Shown here one piece after another: positions 35,900 through 45,758 of a stretch of 64,000 nt of DNA; position 1 is the first letter of the stretch, and every line of letters starts with the position of its first letter. The position numbers and the translations under genes are program-made. The DNA lies in NCBI RefSeq assembly GCF_023701525.1, contig NZ_JAMQAW010000007.1, positions 126,150 through 190,149 on the forward strand, given 5' to 3'. Source of the DNA: Streptomyces albipurpureus (GTDB lineage: Bacteria > Actinomycetota > Actinomycetes > Streptomycetales > Streptomycetaceae). Below the pieces are notes generated by a model, which saw only the letters and a program-made list of their open reading frames with translations, was not told where the DNA came from and ran no database searches.

Positions 35900-36541
35900 A
35901 TGGATGATCCACTTGGAGTCTCGATCGGCCAGGCGGCGGCCCTCTATGGCCTTGCTCCCTCGACGCTGCGGTGGTGGGAGTCCCAGCGGGGGCTTCCTGA
36001 GCCACCCCGCGTCAACGGCCGTCGGGTCTACACCGAGACCGAACTCCGCCGCATCGGACTCGCCTATCTGTGCTGCGTCGTTGCGGCCATGCCTCTTGAA
36101 CAGTCATCTGTGGTCACCTCAGGAAGCCGGAATCGACGCTGGCAGAGCACGGTGCGGCACCATGCCGAGCTGATCGAAGAGAAGATCAAGCAGTTGCAGA
36201 GCGCCCATGCCTATCTGTTGCACCTGCTGCAATGCCCAGACGACGACATCGTCAGTCAATGTCCGGATCTCGATGATGAATTGATGAGTCACACCCCGCG
36301 TCGGCGGATCGCCACTCAGGGGCTCGTCGCGGCTGCCCGGTCGATCTCCCACAGCGAGCCGGCCCAGCGGCAGCGTGATGAAAATGGTTCAGCGCGTGAT
36401 GAAAACGCCGCCCCATCGGGTCGCTGCGCCATCTGCGCGGGACCCCTCAACCAACCGGCGCGCGGCCGCCGCCGCACCTACTGCTCGCGGGCATGCCAAC
36501 AACGGCAGTATCGGCGGAACGCGGACCGCCCCTCGGTATAG
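35900..36541 (+). CDS. MerR-like regulator with C-terminal zinc finger
   Basis: 213 residues. The N-terminal MerR HTH is VSIGQAAALYGLAPSTLRWW followed by NGRRVYTETELRRIGLAYLC. A helical dimerisation region follows (HHAELIEEKIKQLQSAHAYL). The C-terminus carries CAIC, then YCSRACQQRQYRRNADR, a zinc-ribbon/MYND-like finger unusual in MerR proteins but seen in some Streptomyces regulators. It is divergent from the ABC exporter pseudogene. The ATG 35900 overlaps the right edge of its likely operator region. Confidence 0.85.
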   Translation: MDDPLGVSIGQAAALYGLAPSTLRWWESQRGLPEPPRVNGRRVYTETELRRIGLAYLCCVVAAMPLEQSSVVTSGSRNRRWQSTVRHHAELIEEKIKQLQSAHAYLLHLLQCPDDDIVSQCPDLDDELMSHTPRRRIATQGLVAAARSISHSEPAQRQRDENGSARDENAAPSGRCAICAGPLNQPARGRRRTYCSRACQQRQYRRNADRPSV

Positions 36542-37337
36542 CCCTGCTTGCCGCGGCGGACCACCGGGAGTACCTCGGGAAGCGGTCATACCCAAGAAGC
36601 GCTCAGCCAGGCCCCTGTCGACCGAGCCAGGAGCAGGGTTCGCCATCATGACCCCGGGTGGTGGAGGTGTCTTCGAGGCATGCCCTGTCAGCGGGTGGCG
36701 GCGAACGCCGGGGGCTGGTCACCGCCTGGAGGTGGACCCCACCGTTGATCTGGATGCCCCTGCTGGAGGCGGGGTTGCACCGCACCTCGGTCACCGGGCG
36801 GCCATCCGCCCGAGGAGTGGCGAAGAGGATGTTCACGCGCTGTACGGTCCCGACCTTGGGCCGCGATCGGGCTGATCGGATGCGCGGCGCGGGTGCTGGT
36901 GGCGTCCGCTGCTCGGGGCAACGCCCGGCGCACCGTCAGGTCACGAGCCATGACCCTCGGTGTCACTGCGCCGTGCCGCCCGGCGGCCGGCGTCGCCAGC
37001 TGGCCTGGCCGGTCCCGCCGGTTCGTCGACCGCGCCACCGGAACCAGCCCGGCGAACCCCGAGGCGGAGTTCCACTTCCGCAAATGTCCGAGAACCGAGC
37101 GTGATGCTCGAAAATCGACCGCGATGTCCGAGGGCGCAGGGACCCGAGGGGCGGCCCCGGGATCGGCGCAGCGAACTCCCCGGCCTCTCAAACCGGCACC
37201 GACCCCGCCTAGGGCCGCGCATGGTGGATCCCGGTGATCCCCCCACGGCGAAGGCCGGGTGTTCTCACCGAAGGCCGGTCGGTGCGGTGCCTTCTCACCG
37301 TACGTCGGGCGGGCTGGTCAGAGCGCGGATCGGCGAA
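36542..37337. other. Gap, nothing recognised
   Basis: About 800 bases. The minus strand near 36750-36835 reads RVNILFATPRADGRPVTEVR then GIQINGGVHLQAV, protein-like but unassigned and without an intact gene. No insertion-sequence ends were proven. Confidence 0.35.
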
Positions 37338-37375
37338 GGGGGTTCCGTCCGCTGGTGTGAACGGACGGAACCCCC
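37338..37375. terminator. Perfect 14-bp hairpin terminator
   Basis: GGGGGTTCCGTCCG (37338-37351) and CGGACGGAACCCCC (37362-37375) pair fully with a 10-base loop, 20 bases beyond the stop of the minus-strand lipase-like gene. Confidence 0.85.
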
Positions 37376-37394
37376 GATCAACGTGTGCCCGGGG

Positions 37395-38600
37395 TCAGTC
37401 GGTGAGCCGATCCGTGATCCAGGTGCACAGCTCCTCGGTCATGGTGGTGTGCGCGGTGGTCGTGGACGAACAGAGGAATTCGTCCAACTCGCTCTCCTCC
37501 GGGCCGACTTCGCCGATGTTCGCGTACAGGTCATCCTGCTTGTCGATGTCGCGGATCGCGACCGCACTGACCGTGGGGACGAAGCACACGTCCTCATGGG
37601 ACAGGTCCGTCCTGCCTCCGAGCTTCCTCATGGTGTCGGCGAGGATCTTGTAGGTGTGCAGGGTTCCGCCCGGTGCGCCGTCCAGTTCGGGGAAACCGTC
37701 GGTGGTGATGGTCTTCTCGGCCTTGGGGAACCTGCGGTTGAGGTAGGCGGCCGTCACGTCGTCGCCCTGGGCCTGGGTGTAGAACGTGGTGCCCGGGTAG
37801 ATCCGGTCGATCCGCAGCGCGGCCTCGCCGGGCTTCACCTCCGGCAGGCCGATCCCGTCGGCGCGACCGTTCGCCACACCGATCTTCATCGGGATCTGCG
37901 GCCAGTTGCCGACCCGTTCCCGGGCCGCCAGGAACTCCGTGCGCTCCGGGGCGATGCCGATCTCGCCGGTGTCCTTGTCGTAGTGCTGCCACAGCATCTG
38001 ACGCGCGGCCGGGCTGTTCATCTGCTTCGCGAAGTCGTTCGGGAAGGGGATGAAGTGGGAGAACGCCTGTACCCCGACCGGGATGGAAGCGCCGCGGTGC
38101 GGGCTGTCGAAGGAGAAGTACAGCGCGGTCTGGTGGTCCATCCGCTGTGTTTCCATCTTGGCGAGTGCGTAGCGGGTGACGATGCCGCCCATGCTGAAGC
38201 CGCCGACGACCAGACGGGCGCGACCCGCCTTCTCGGCGGTGGCCCGCATGATGGCGGCCTCGGCCGCCTCCGCGTTGTGCAGGATCGACGCGCTGCGTTC
38301 CTCAAAGCCGAGCAGGATCACGTCCCTGCCGCGTCGGCGCAGGTCGCTGATGAACTGGTAGCCGCTCTCCAGCCCTTGGTAGAGCAGGTCGAGCTTGCTT
38401 CGGCCGAGGTTGAAGCCGTCGGCCATGATGACGGGCCGGGCGAGACCGCCGGGGTTGCCCTCGCCGGGGAAGAGCCAGGCGAAGCCGTTCGGCAGGGTCC
38501 ACTCCTCGTGCTCCGGCACCTGGATCGTTCCGGCGGCTTCGGCGGTCAGCGGACCGCCGACAGTGAACGAACCGACGTTCGGCTCGGTCGTCTCAGACAT
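37395..38600 (-). CDS. Alpha/beta-hydrolase (lipase/PGAP1-like)
   Basis: 401 residues without a signal peptide. The nucleophile elbow is VVGGFSMGGIVTRYAL with Ser136. It is preceded by a MADGFNLGRS block (oxyanion region) and followed by HRGASIPVGVQAF. The C-terminal part is acidic (GEVGPEESELDEFLC). The closest architecture is the family of putative lipases with a DUF676/PGAP1-like core. A cytoplasmic esterase or acyltransferase is plausible. ATG 38600 follows CAGGAG. It is monocistronic with a strong terminator. Substrate unknown. Confidence 0.85.
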   Translation of the reverse strand: MSETTEPNVGSFTVGGPLTAEAAGTIQVPEHEEWTLPNGFAWLFPGEGNPGGLARPVIMADGFNLGRSKLDLLYQGLESGYQFISDLRRRGRDVILLGFEERSASILHNAEAAEAAIMRATAEKAGRARLVVGGFSMGGIVTRYALAKMETQRMDHQTALYFSFDSPHRGASIPVGVQAFSHFIPFPNDFAKQMNSPAARQMLWQHYDKDTGEIGIAPERTEFLAARERVGNWPQIPMKIGVANGRADGIGLPEVKPGEAALRIDRIYPGTTFYTQAQGDDVTAAYLNRRFPKAEKTITTDGFPELDGAPGGTLHTYKILADTMRKLGGRTDLSHEDVCFVPTVSAVAIRDIDKQDDLYANIGEVGPEESELDEFLCSSTTTAHTTMTEELCTWITDRLTD

Positions 38601-39156
38601 GGTCGTACTCCTGACAGAAGAGAGGGGGGTGGGTGAGACGACGTCATCATGGGGGCGAACCGGGCGCCTCACTTTTCCGAGCGGCGGGGTTCACCACTTC
38701 TGATGGATCAAGCGCGGGAAGCGTTTAACGTGCCCCCCGGATGCCATTGGCCTGTTCTCGTCGTCCGCCCGTTTGTCACACCGATTCCACACCGAGGAAG
38801 CACCACACCGCCGCGCGTCGTGGGATCGGCCACGGGCCGAACACCCGCCGCCACACCCTGGCCTTCGTATCAGCGCCGGAACGGGCCGCTCACCCCGTGG
38901 TGGCGCACAGCCTCCCGTGGAGCGCGCTCAGCCTCCGCTGCGACAGACCGGCTGCCCGAGGACGCGGGTGGCGGAAGTCGGTACGTGCAGGAGCTCGGCG
39001 TGCCGGGGCGCCTTCGGGAAGCGGCCGGTGTGGTCGGTACCGGTGACCGCTGGGGAACGCGAGCGACACGGCGGTAAGTCGCGATGGAATTCCGGCCACC
39101 CGTCCGAAGTCAGCTGTCCCGACTGTCAGTTCATTCCTCAGGTATAGGGTCGCACC
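38601..39156. other. Gap between divergent genes
   Basis: 555 bases holding the two outward promoters. No gene or conserved motif is recognised; the frames are Arg/Pro-rich. Confidence 0.4.
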
Positions 39157-39903
39157 ATGGCGCTGCAACTCTTTCAGCTGAATTTCAAAGCCCGGGACGA
39201 CTCGGGGCTGGGGCGGTTCTGGGCGGAGGCGCTCGGCTGGAGTGTTTCCAGCAAGGAACCCGGTGCGACCAGCGTCAAGCCCGTGGGTTCCGTATGGCCG
39301 GACCCCGCCGCCGTGCGTATCGATGTCATCGCCGTCCCAGACCCCGGAACAGTGAGAAACCGCGCGCACATCGAACTCGCCACCACCTCTGCCGCCCATC
39401 ACACGGAGATGGTCGCGCGTCTGAAGGAACTCGGTGCCACCCCCGCCGATGCGGGCGAGGGCGACCTCCCGCGGACAGTTCTTGCCGACCCGGAAGGCAA
39501 CGTGTTCTGCGTCCTTGAGCCTCGGGAGACCCGTCAAGACGCCGGGCCGATCGCCGCGGTGGTCGTCGACTGTGCGGACCCGCGGGCCATGGCCCGGTTC
39601 TGGCGCGAGGCGATGGACTGGACCGTGGACGAGGTGACCGACGATCATGCGCTACTGCGCTCCGCCAAGGGTGGCGGCCCCCAGCTGGAGTTCCTCCGCA
39701 CGCCCCACCTGTTGGACCCGCGGCACCGCGTTCATCTCGATCTAGCGCCCTACCCCTTTGACCATGACGGTCAAGCGGCGCAGGTGGCCCGGCTCAAGGC
39801 CCTCGGTGCGACGACCCCCGTCGACGCGGGCCAGGGCAACTTCCCCTGGAAGGTGCTGGCCGACCCGGAGGGCAACGAGTTCTGCGTCCTGGGCCCGGCC
39901 TGA
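39157..39903 (+). CDS. Two-domain VOC (glyoxalase-like) protein
   Basis: 248 residues made of two tandem VOC modules. Each has an early GRFWAEALGW / ARFWREAMDW block, a middle RAHIELAT / RVHLDLAP strand with the metal-ligand-type His, and an end reading VLADPEGNVFCVLEP / VLADPEGNEFCVLGP. This belongs to the glyoxalase_6 type, with possible hydrolase, dioxygenase or resistance (sequestering) roles. ATG 39157 is close to GGTATAGGG. It is monocistronic. The precise reaction is not predictable. Confidence 0.9.
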   Translation: MALQLFQLNFKARDDSGLGRFWAEALGWSVSSKEPGATSVKPVGSVWPDPAAVRIDVIAVPDPGTVRNRAHIELATTSAAHHTEMVARLKELGATPADAGEGDLPRTVLADPEGNVFCVLEPRETRQDAGPIAAVVVDCADPRAMARFWREAMDWTVDEVTDDHALLRSAKGGGPQLEFLRTPHLLDPRHRVHLDLAPYPFDHDGQAAQVARLKALGATTPVDAGQGNFPWKVLADPEGNEFCVLGPA

Positions 39904-39913
39904 CGCGGAGCCC

Positions 39914-39937
39914 GCCACCGCCACCGCCACCGCCACC
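39914..39937. repeat. Hexanucleotide repeat (GCCACC)x4
   Basis: Four perfect GCCACC units starting 11 bases after the VOC stop codon. It is comparable in size and placement to the (GTGCTG)x5 repeat at 12832. Confidence 0.9.
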
Positions 39938-40167
39938 GAAATCATCAACGGCGTCCCAGCCTGTCCGGTTCCTGCTAGCAGTCACTCAGCAGCTGGTGGG
40001 CTGCCCCGAATCCTGCGGTGACATGGATGGGGACCGAATGCCTCGGCCCCCTCCACCGGGCAAGCACTCCGACCGCGATCGGGCCGGCCGCTCCCCCTAC
40101 CTCACGGCCTGGCCCTGACAGGGATTCCGGCCATGGTCCTTCACCGGGGTGGCCCCGCGGAGAGTGA

Positions 40168-40536
40168 TCAGCAGGAACGCCACTCCGCGGATGCTGTGCC
40201 GTTGAAGTACCTGCCCGCGTCGGCGTACACGGTGAAGGACCGGGATGTACCCGCCGGGCCCACCTGCGGGCTCTGCTTGTGCCCGCCGCCGGCGTAGTAG
40301 AACTTGATGAACGGGCACCTTCCGTCAGCCCTCGCGTCGTAGATCGTGCCGCTCGCGGTGTTCCCGTTACAGATCTGTCCGCTTCCCCCGCCTTCGGTTC
40401 GCGTCTTGTTCCACCCGACACATGCCAGAGCGTCGTCGCTCTCACTGCCGGCCGCAATTGCGGGTGTCGCTAAGATACTCGCGCCGAGCATGAGAGCGCC
40501 CAGAAAACCGCCGACGCGGAAAGTCGAAGCCTTCAT
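40168..40536 (-). CDS. Small secreted four-cysteine protein
   Basis: A 122-residue precursor. The signal peptide MKASTFRVGGFLGALMLGAS is followed by a probable cleavage after AIA. The mature ~93 residues hold four Cys (ALACVGW, GQICNGN, GRCPFIK, and the C-terminal residue WRSC), suggesting two disulfides. A region GTSRSFTVYADAGRYFNG resembles small exported peptidase-inhibitor-like or spore-envelope proteins, but no family is certain. GGAGGAG lies ideally ahead of ATG 40536. Confidence 0.8.
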   Translation of the reverse strand: MKASTFRVGGFLGALMLGASILATPAIAAGSESDDALACVGWNKTRTEGGGSGQICNGNTASGTIYDARADGRCPFIKFYYAGGGHKQSPQVGPAGTSRSFTVYADAGRYFNGTASAEWRSC

Positions 40537-41152
40537 TGCTTTCTCCTCCACTAAGAACCTCAGGGCGGGTGTTCCTCTCCCTGACTGACGTGAACTCTAG
40601 GTCACGGCGGTGGAGTTCAGAAGGCTCAGAAAGGTTGAAAGAAGGGCGTGCCAAGGGCGCGGAATGGGCGTGAATTCATGGCACGTACCGTCTCGAATTT
40701 GCCGAGGATTCTCCGCCCGCATTTGTGCTGGCGGTCCTTTCGTCCAGGACGGGACTGCGGCCGTTGTGTCTGCCGGACGCCCGGTGAGCGGGTCGTTGCT
40801 CGCCTATGCCGTTGACACTGCCTGCGGCCGCAACACCGAAGGCCGGGTCGCGCTGGTTCCGGCCTGGCGGGCGACCTACCGTGCCCGCCAGGCCCCGCGT
40901 CCGGGAAAAGTGTACGGAGTCCGACTGCCCCCAACGCCCGTGATACCACCGCGGGGCCGATGCTGTCCGGGGCGGGTGCGGAAGCGGGCCGTACCGGGGC
41001 CAGGAGGCTGCGGGCGACGCCCGGGCCGCGGGTACCAACCGCACCCGGCGTGGCCGGGGAACTGCCTCAGACCAGTGCCGCAGCCAGCCTGGCACGCCGG
41101 GAACCACCTCACGCCAGTGTCACTGGACTGGGACGCCTCGTACGATGCGGCA
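40537..41152. other. Gap between divergent genes
   Basis: 615 bases. The plus-strand frame of the following membrane protein stays open throughout, but its composition (Cys/Arg/Pro-rich) and lack of a ribosome site argue against coding. Just upstream of the secreted gene lies GTGAACTCTAGGTCAC (an imperfect palindrome on the minus strand), a possible promoter-proximal site. Confidence 0.35.
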
Positions 41153-42034
41153 ATGACAGCCGAATCGGTCTCAACGCGCTCCCTCTACGTCCATGGGCTC
41201 AAGGGGAACGTCTGGCTGGACAACGGGGTGATCGTCCTCCAACAGGACGGACTGCGGCGGCGTATACCGCTGGCAGCCGTACACGGCGTCGAAGTCAGTG
41301 TCGGAAGGTACAAACGGCCCGCAGTGGAGATCACCCTGCGTACGGGCGAGGGGTCGGAACCTGTTCGCTACGAGTTGGACGGCCGCAGTTTTGTGACGGC
41401 GAATCTCTTCGCGGAGACGGTTACCGCCGCACTACCCGCCGCACACGCCGCACACCCGATGGACAACGGCACAGAACTGGTCGTCGAAGAAGCCGACCCA
41501 CAGGCCCGGCAGCGAACCGCGGAGCAGCAGCGACAAGGCCGACGGCTCGTGATCGTCTTGGTGACGTGTCTGGTCCTGTGGGTGGCTGGGCTGGTGACCG
41601 TCGCGGTAGCGGGTGAGTCGGACTCACTCACGTTCTGGCTGGCGGGAACCGCTCCCCTACTCGGCGGGCTCGGCCTGGTCGCGGGGCTGGTGTTCACGGT
41701 GCGGGGCTGGGTGATCCGACGCCGCCGAGGGGTAGGGGTAGTGGCGGTGTTCGATCGGCGCGAGGGCAGACACAAGGTCTTCGTGTTCATCGACAACGCC
41801 GGCGAACGGCAGGAGTACAACGCAAACCCTACCGTCCGTACGATCGCCGAGGACCCGCCACGCATTCAGGTCATCCACGACCCGCTCGGCAGAGTAGGCG
41901 CTCAGCCATACGAATCGGTGGCCGCGCTGGTAGCCAGGTGCACTTTCTACACAGTGATCGGCCTGCCTCTGCTGGCTGGCGGGTTGTACGCCCTCCCCTA
42001 CCAGCTAGCCCGCGTGCTCTTCCCGAGCGACTGA
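41153..42034 (+). CDS. Membrane protein with N-terminal PH-like domain
   Basis: 293 residues. The N-terminal ~110 residues (LYVHGLKGNVWLDNGVIVLQ, then PLAAVHGVEV, then LDGRSFVTANLFAETV) look like the PH-like/DUF4429 fold that precedes membrane segments in several actinobacterial proteins. Two helices follow at ~145-200 (LVIVLVTCLVLWVAGLV, LLGGLGLVAGLVFTV), and a third near the C-terminus (VIGLPLLAGGLYALPYQL). A soluble domain lies between them. ATG 41153 is chosen because the domain begins there. Function unknown. Confidence 0.7.
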   Translation: MTAESVSTRSLYVHGLKGNVWLDNGVIVLQQDGLRRRIPLAAVHGVEVSVGRYKRPAVEITLRTGEGSEPVRYELDGRSFVTANLFAETVTAALPAAHAAHPMDNGTELVVEEADPQARQRTAEQQRQGRRLVIVLVTCLVLWVAGLVTVAVAGESDSLTFWLAGTAPLLGGLGLVAGLVFTVRGWVIRRRRGVGVVAVFDRREGRHKVFVFIDNAGERQEYNANPTVRTIAEDPPRIQVIHDPLGRVGAQPYESVAALVARCTFYTVIGLPLLAGGLYALPYQLARVLFPSD

Positions 42035-42476
42035 ACCAGACGCTGGCACCACCGCAGGGGAACGCGCCGACCACTCCCACCCCACAGCAAGCATCCGACA
42101 GAGGACTGGCCTCCGAACAACGCACCGGAGACCCGGGGCTCCTTCCTGTCCGAGGGAGCGTGGAATGGGCGTGCCAGCGCGTGCCAGGCATCGCGTTGCA
42201 GCGGGTGGTTGGCGAAGTCTGCGAATCAGGACCCAGGCGCGGTCACGACGCCTGGGCCCGTGCCATCCACCAAGGCAGTCCGGAGCTGTCAGGAGTGGTT
42301 TGACGGGGAGACGGCGGGTTGCCAGTGGGACATGAGGACCTCCGTTTGACGAGGGTGCGCGCCGGCAGTCGCGCCACCCCATACGGAGGCCCTCTTCTTG
42401 TCCAGCGGGTTCGCCCGTCGCCAACATCCGTGGTCAGCGGACCAGGAGATCGGGCACGGCGGGACGAACTCGACGG
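42035..42476. other. Gap, nothing recognised
   Basis: 440 bases. CCTCCGT (42339-42345) and ACGGAGG (42383-42389) form a loose inverted repeat that could be a terminator or an insertion-sequence end. No coding signal. Confidence 0.35.
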
Positions 42477-43379
42477 TCAGTCAGCCTCCAGTTGGAAGTT
42501 GAAGACGGAGGAGTCGAAACGGTTGTAGCTCTCGTAGTCCAGGAGGTCATACAGGTCGCGCCGGTGCTGCATCTCATCGAGCCGGTCTGTCAGCGAACCC
42601 TGGTCGAGCAGCGTGCTCAGGCCACGGTCAGCCGCTCCCATCGCCAGTCTCAGCAGTGAGACGGGCCAGATCACGATGTTGACCCCGACATCCCCCAGCT
42701 GGTCGACGGTGAAGAGTTCGCTCTTACCGAACTCGGTCATGTTCGCAAGGAGCGGCACGTCGATCGCGGCGCGCACCTGGGCGAACTCGTCCAGGGTCCG
42801 CAGCGCCTCCGGGAAGATCGCGTCCGCCCCGGCGTCCACCAGCCGTCGCGCCCGCTCGATCGTTGCCTCCAACCCCTCGACCGCGCGCACATCGGTGCGA
42901 GCCACGATGAGGAAGTCGGGGTCGCGCCGAGCGTCGACGGCTGCCCGGATCCGTCGCGCTGCCGCCCCAGCGTCGACGACCTGTTTGCCGTCGAGGTGGC
43001 CGCAGCGCTTCGGGTTCACCTGGTCCTCGATGTGCAGACCCGCGAGACCGGCGTCCTCAAGCTCCTGGACCGTGCGCGCGACATTCATCGGCTCCCCGAA
43101 ACCCGTGTCGGCATCGGCGAGCGCGGGAAGGTCGGTGACGCGGGTGATCTGGCGCGTGCGCCCGGCGACCTCGGTGAGCGTGGTGAGCCCGATGTCCGGA
43201 AGGCCGAGGTCCGCGCTCAGCACCGCGCCGGATACATAGACGCCGTCGAAGCCACGGCGCTCGATGAGCCGCGCGGAGAGCGGGTTGAAGGCACCTGGCA
43301 ATCGCAGCAGTTCGCCGGAGGCCAGTCGTTGGCGAAAGGACCGGCGCTTGTCCGAATCGGTTTGCGTCGTGTAGAGCAT
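42477..43379 (-). CDS. prpB: 2-Methylisocitrate lyase
   Basis: 300 residues of the isocitrate lyase/PEP mutase family. It cleaves 2-methylisocitrate to pyruvate and succinate. The catalytic loop KRCGH is at 124-128 (Cys126). The Mg/substrate segment is DADTGFG at 89-95, and IEDQVNPKRCGHLDGK is diagnostic of PrpB. ATG 43379 is 10 bases after the prpD stop, so gntR-prpD-prpB is one operon. prpC (methylcitrate synthase) is absent, unlike standard prp operons. Confidence 0.93.
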   Translation of the reverse strand: MLYTTQTDSDKRRSFRQRLASGELLRLPGAFNPLSARLIERRGFDGVYVSGAVLSADLGLPDIGLTTLTEVAGRTRQITRVTDLPALADADTGFGEPMNVARTVQELEDAGLAGLHIEDQVNPKRCGHLDGKQVVDAGAAARRIRAAVDARRDPDFLIVARTDVRAVEGLEATIERARRLVDAGADAIFPEALRTLDEFAQVRAAIDVPLLANMTEFGKSELFTVDQLGDVGVNIVIWPVSLLRLAMGAADRGLSTLLDQGSLTDRLDEMQHRRDLYDLLDYESYNRFDSSVFNFQLEAD

Positions 43380-43389
43380 CGCTGGCTCC

Positions 43390-44907
43390 TCAGAAGATTC
43401 CGGGTCGGCCGGCGGACGGCAGCTGACCCGCCTGGGCGACGAAGGTCAGGTCCCGGACCTCGTCGACGCCGAGCTCAGGAAGACGCAGCGCCAGATCGAG
43501 GAACCGCTTCACCTCGACCTCTCCCAGTACGGGTGTCGCGAGAGTACGGAACTTCTCGATGTAGTTCTCCCGGGCGAAGGGGCGAGCTCCGGCGGGGTGC
43601 GCGTCCGCCACGGCGATCTCGTCCTCGATGGTTCGACCGTCCACGAGGGTCACCACGATACGACCGCCGTAGGACTGGCTGTCACCGCCCGCGTGGTACC
43701 GGTCCGTCCACACCGGGTCTTCGACGGTGGTGACCTTCTGCCACAACGCAACGGTGTCGGGGCGCGTAGCCCGCTCGGTGGCGTAGGAGTCGACGTGGTG
43801 CCAGCGTCCGTCCTGTAGCGCGACGGTGAGGATGTAGGGAAGCGAGTGGTCGAGCGTCTCGCGCGAGGCGTTCGGGTCATACTTCTGCGGGTCGTTCGCC
43901 CCCGAGCCGATGACGTTGTGGGTGTGGTGGGAGGTGTGCACCACTATGCTCTCGACCTTGGCCGGATCCGCGACGTCGGGGTGCTGGTGCAGCAGCTTTC
44001 GCGCCAAGTCGATCCATGCCTGGGCCTGGTACTCGGCCGAGTGCTCCTTCGTGTAGCTGAGCAGGATCGCCTCTTTGGGCTCTCCCAAGCCAGGCAGCGG
44101 CACTTCGTAGCGCCCCTCCGGGCCATCGAGCAGCCAGGCGATGACTCCGTCCTCGCCCTCGTAGATCGGGGCCGGGCTTGTCTCGCCGCGCATCGCCCGG
44201 TCCACGGCCTCGACCGCGAGCTTGCCGGCGAACCCGGGTGCGTACGCCTTCCACGACGAGATCTCACCCTTGCGGGACTGCCGGGTCGTCGTGGTGGTGT
44301 GCAACGCCTGGCCGATGGCCTGGTAGATCACCTCGGTGGGCAGGTCGAGGAGGGTTCCGATACCCGCCGCGGCCGACGGGCCGAGGTGCGCGATGTGGTC
44401 GATCTTGTGCTTGTGCAGGCTGATGGCGCGCACGAGGTCGATCTGCAGCTCGTAGCCCGTCGCTATACCGCGCAGCAGCGCGCGCCCGTCCTTGCCCGTG
44501 TGCTGGGCGACAGCGAGGATCGGCGGGATGTTGTCACCGGGATGCGAGTAGTCCGCTGCGAGGAATGTGTCGTGGTAGTCAAGCTCCCGAACCGCAACTC
44601 CATTGGCGTACGCCGCCCATTCGGGACTCGTGCGCCCGTCCGGTCCCAGCCCGAAGAGCGTCGAGCCCGGGCCCGAGCGACTCGGAGCGTGTGACAACGC
44701 CTGCGCACGAGCCGAGGAGGGGGCCGAGCGGCCGATGGAGGCGGCGGCGACTGAGGCGTTGTCGATGACGCGGTTGATGATCATCTCGATGACGGAGTCG
44801 GTGACCTCGACGGGGTCCGTGGCCAGCTGTGCCATCTTCCAGGCCAACTGCTCCTCGCGGGGGAGGTTCTCCTCACTGCGGTGAGATCGGACGGGATGGT
44901 TCCTCAT
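43390..44907 (-). CDS. prpD: 2-Methylcitrate dehydratase
   Basis: 505 residues of the MmgE/PrpD family. PrpD dehydrates 2-methylcitrate to 2-methyl-cis-aconitate without an Fe-S cluster. Family marks are [64 protein letters not shown] and [20 protein letters not shown] near the C-terminus. It starts at ATG 44907, overlapping the gntR stop by four bases. The rehydration step to 2-methylisocitrate would need an aconitase encoded elsewhere. Confidence 0.93.
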   Translation of the reverse strand: MRNHPVRSHRSEENLPREEQLAWKMAQLATDPVEVTDSVIEMIINRVIDNASVAAASIGRSAPSSARAQALSHAPSRSGPGSTLFGLGPDGRTSPEWAAYANGVAVRELDYHDTFLAADYSHPGDNIPPILAVAQHTGKDGRALLRGIATGYELQIDLVRAISLHKHKIDHIAHLGPSAAAGIGTLLDLPTEVIYQAIGQALHTTTTTRQSRKGEISSWKAYAPGFAGKLAVEAVDRAMRGETSPAPIYEGEDGVIAWLLDGPEGRYEVPLPGLGEPKEAILLSYTKEHSAEYQAQAWIDLARKLLHQHPDVADPAKVESIVVHTSHHTHNVIGSGANDPQKYDPNASRETLDHSLPYILTVALQDGRWHHVDSYATERATRPDTVALWQKVTTVEDPVWTDRYHAGGDSQSYGGRIVVTLVDGRTIEDEIAVADAHPAGARPFARENYIEKFRTLATPVLGEVEVKRFLDLALRLPELGVDEVRDLTFVAQAGQLPSAGRPGIF

Positions 44908-45623
44908 CGGGGCGTCTCCATTGCTCTGGGTGGGCGGTGTCCCTCGGTCGCGTCCCTCTCGGGAGGACGCCAGGACTGGCGGAAGTGCTCAAAGCCGTTG
45001 TGCAGGTGTACGTGTGTGGCGTGGACGGCCAGCGCGGCGTCGCCTCGGGAGATGGCTCGCGCGATGAGCGAGTGCTCCGAGGCGGACGCCTCAAGCCGGT
45101 CCTGGGAGTGGCGGGCCATACGGCGCACCCGGCCGATATGGGTCCGCAGGTTCTCCATCGTGTCGACCAGGAAGGAGTTGTCCGTCGCCGCGCTGATGGC
45201 GTCGTCGAAGCGGTGGATGAGCGCGAAGTAGTCGCCCACGTGCTCGTCGCTGACCGTGGCACCCCGAAAGTGGTCGTACCATTGTGCGAACTGGTCTTCG
45301 AATGACGCGAAGACCGCTGACTTGCCGCGGGCGGCCGCGAGTTGGGCGGCTTGGGCTTCAAGACAGGCACGCAGTTCGAAGAGGCTTCGCACGTCGTGCT
45401 CGGCGATCTGGGTGACGACGAGACCACGTTTTCCCGACGGTTCGACGAGGCTCTCGGCGATAAGGCGGCGCAGAGCCTCACGTACCGGGGTGCGGGAGAC
45501 CCCAAGGCGCTCGGACTGCTCCACCTCTAAGAGGGGGGCGCCCGGTGGCAGGGCGCCTTCCAGGATCTCCGACCGCAGTTGGGCATAGGCACGTCCCGCG
45601 GCAGTGGGGGAAGTGGTCGACAT
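44904..45623 (-). CDS. GntR-family regulator, FadR subfamily, of the prp/tct cluster
   Basis: 239 residues. The winged helix reads [40 protein letters not shown]. The FCD domain has [35 protein letters not shown] and [20 protein letters not shown]. It starts at ATG 45623. Eight bases upstream lies the first of two identical GTGTATACAT boxes, suggesting auto-regulation as well as control of the divergent tct genes. It is the first gene of the gntR-prpD-prpB operon. The effector is probably a tricarboxylate or C3 intermediate. Confidence 0.9.
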   Translation of the reverse strand: MSTTSPTAAGRAYAQLRSEILEGALPPGAPLLEVEQSERLGVSRTPVREALRRLIAESLVEPSGKRGLVVTQIAEHDVRSLFELRACLEAQAAQLAAARGKSAVFASFEDQFAQWYDHFRGATVSDEHVGDYFALIHRFDDAISAATDNSFLVDTMENLRTHIGRVRRMARHSQDRLEASASEHSLIARAISRGDAALAVHATHVHLHNGFEHFRQSWRPPERDATEGHRPPRAMETPR

Positions 45624-45630
45624 GCCCGGA

Positions 45631-45640
45631 GTGTATACAT
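45631..45640. promoter_or_regulatory. GntR operator box 1 (TGTATACA)
   Basis: GTGTATACAT contains the perfect palindrome TGTATACA (45632-45639), typical of FadR-type GntR sites. It lies just upstream of the gntR start. Confidence 0.75.
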
Positions 45641-45704
45641 GAGTTGGCTTAAAGGTCACGAGTGAGCATGAGATGCCTGCAAACTCTTGTGAGCCCCCCT
45701 TCGT

Positions 45705-45714
45705 GTGTATACAT
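45705..45714. promoter_or_regulatory. GntR operator box 2 (TGTATACA)
   Basis: The same ten bases as box 1, 74 bases away in the same orientation and 45 bases before the tctC start. It probably controls the transporter operon. Confidence 0.75.
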
Positions 45715-45758
45715 TCCGTGTCTCCAGACACTCAGTCGCAGGGACAAGGATGTCTCCC

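Noticed and set aside
40610..41152. 180-residue N-terminal extension of the membrane protein at 41153
   Set aside because: Cys/Arg/Pro-rich, no ribosome site, and it would precede the natural start of the PH-like domain.
42339..42389. Insertion-sequence terminal repeats downstream of prpB
   Set aside because: Only seven bases match and no transposase fragment is between or beside them.
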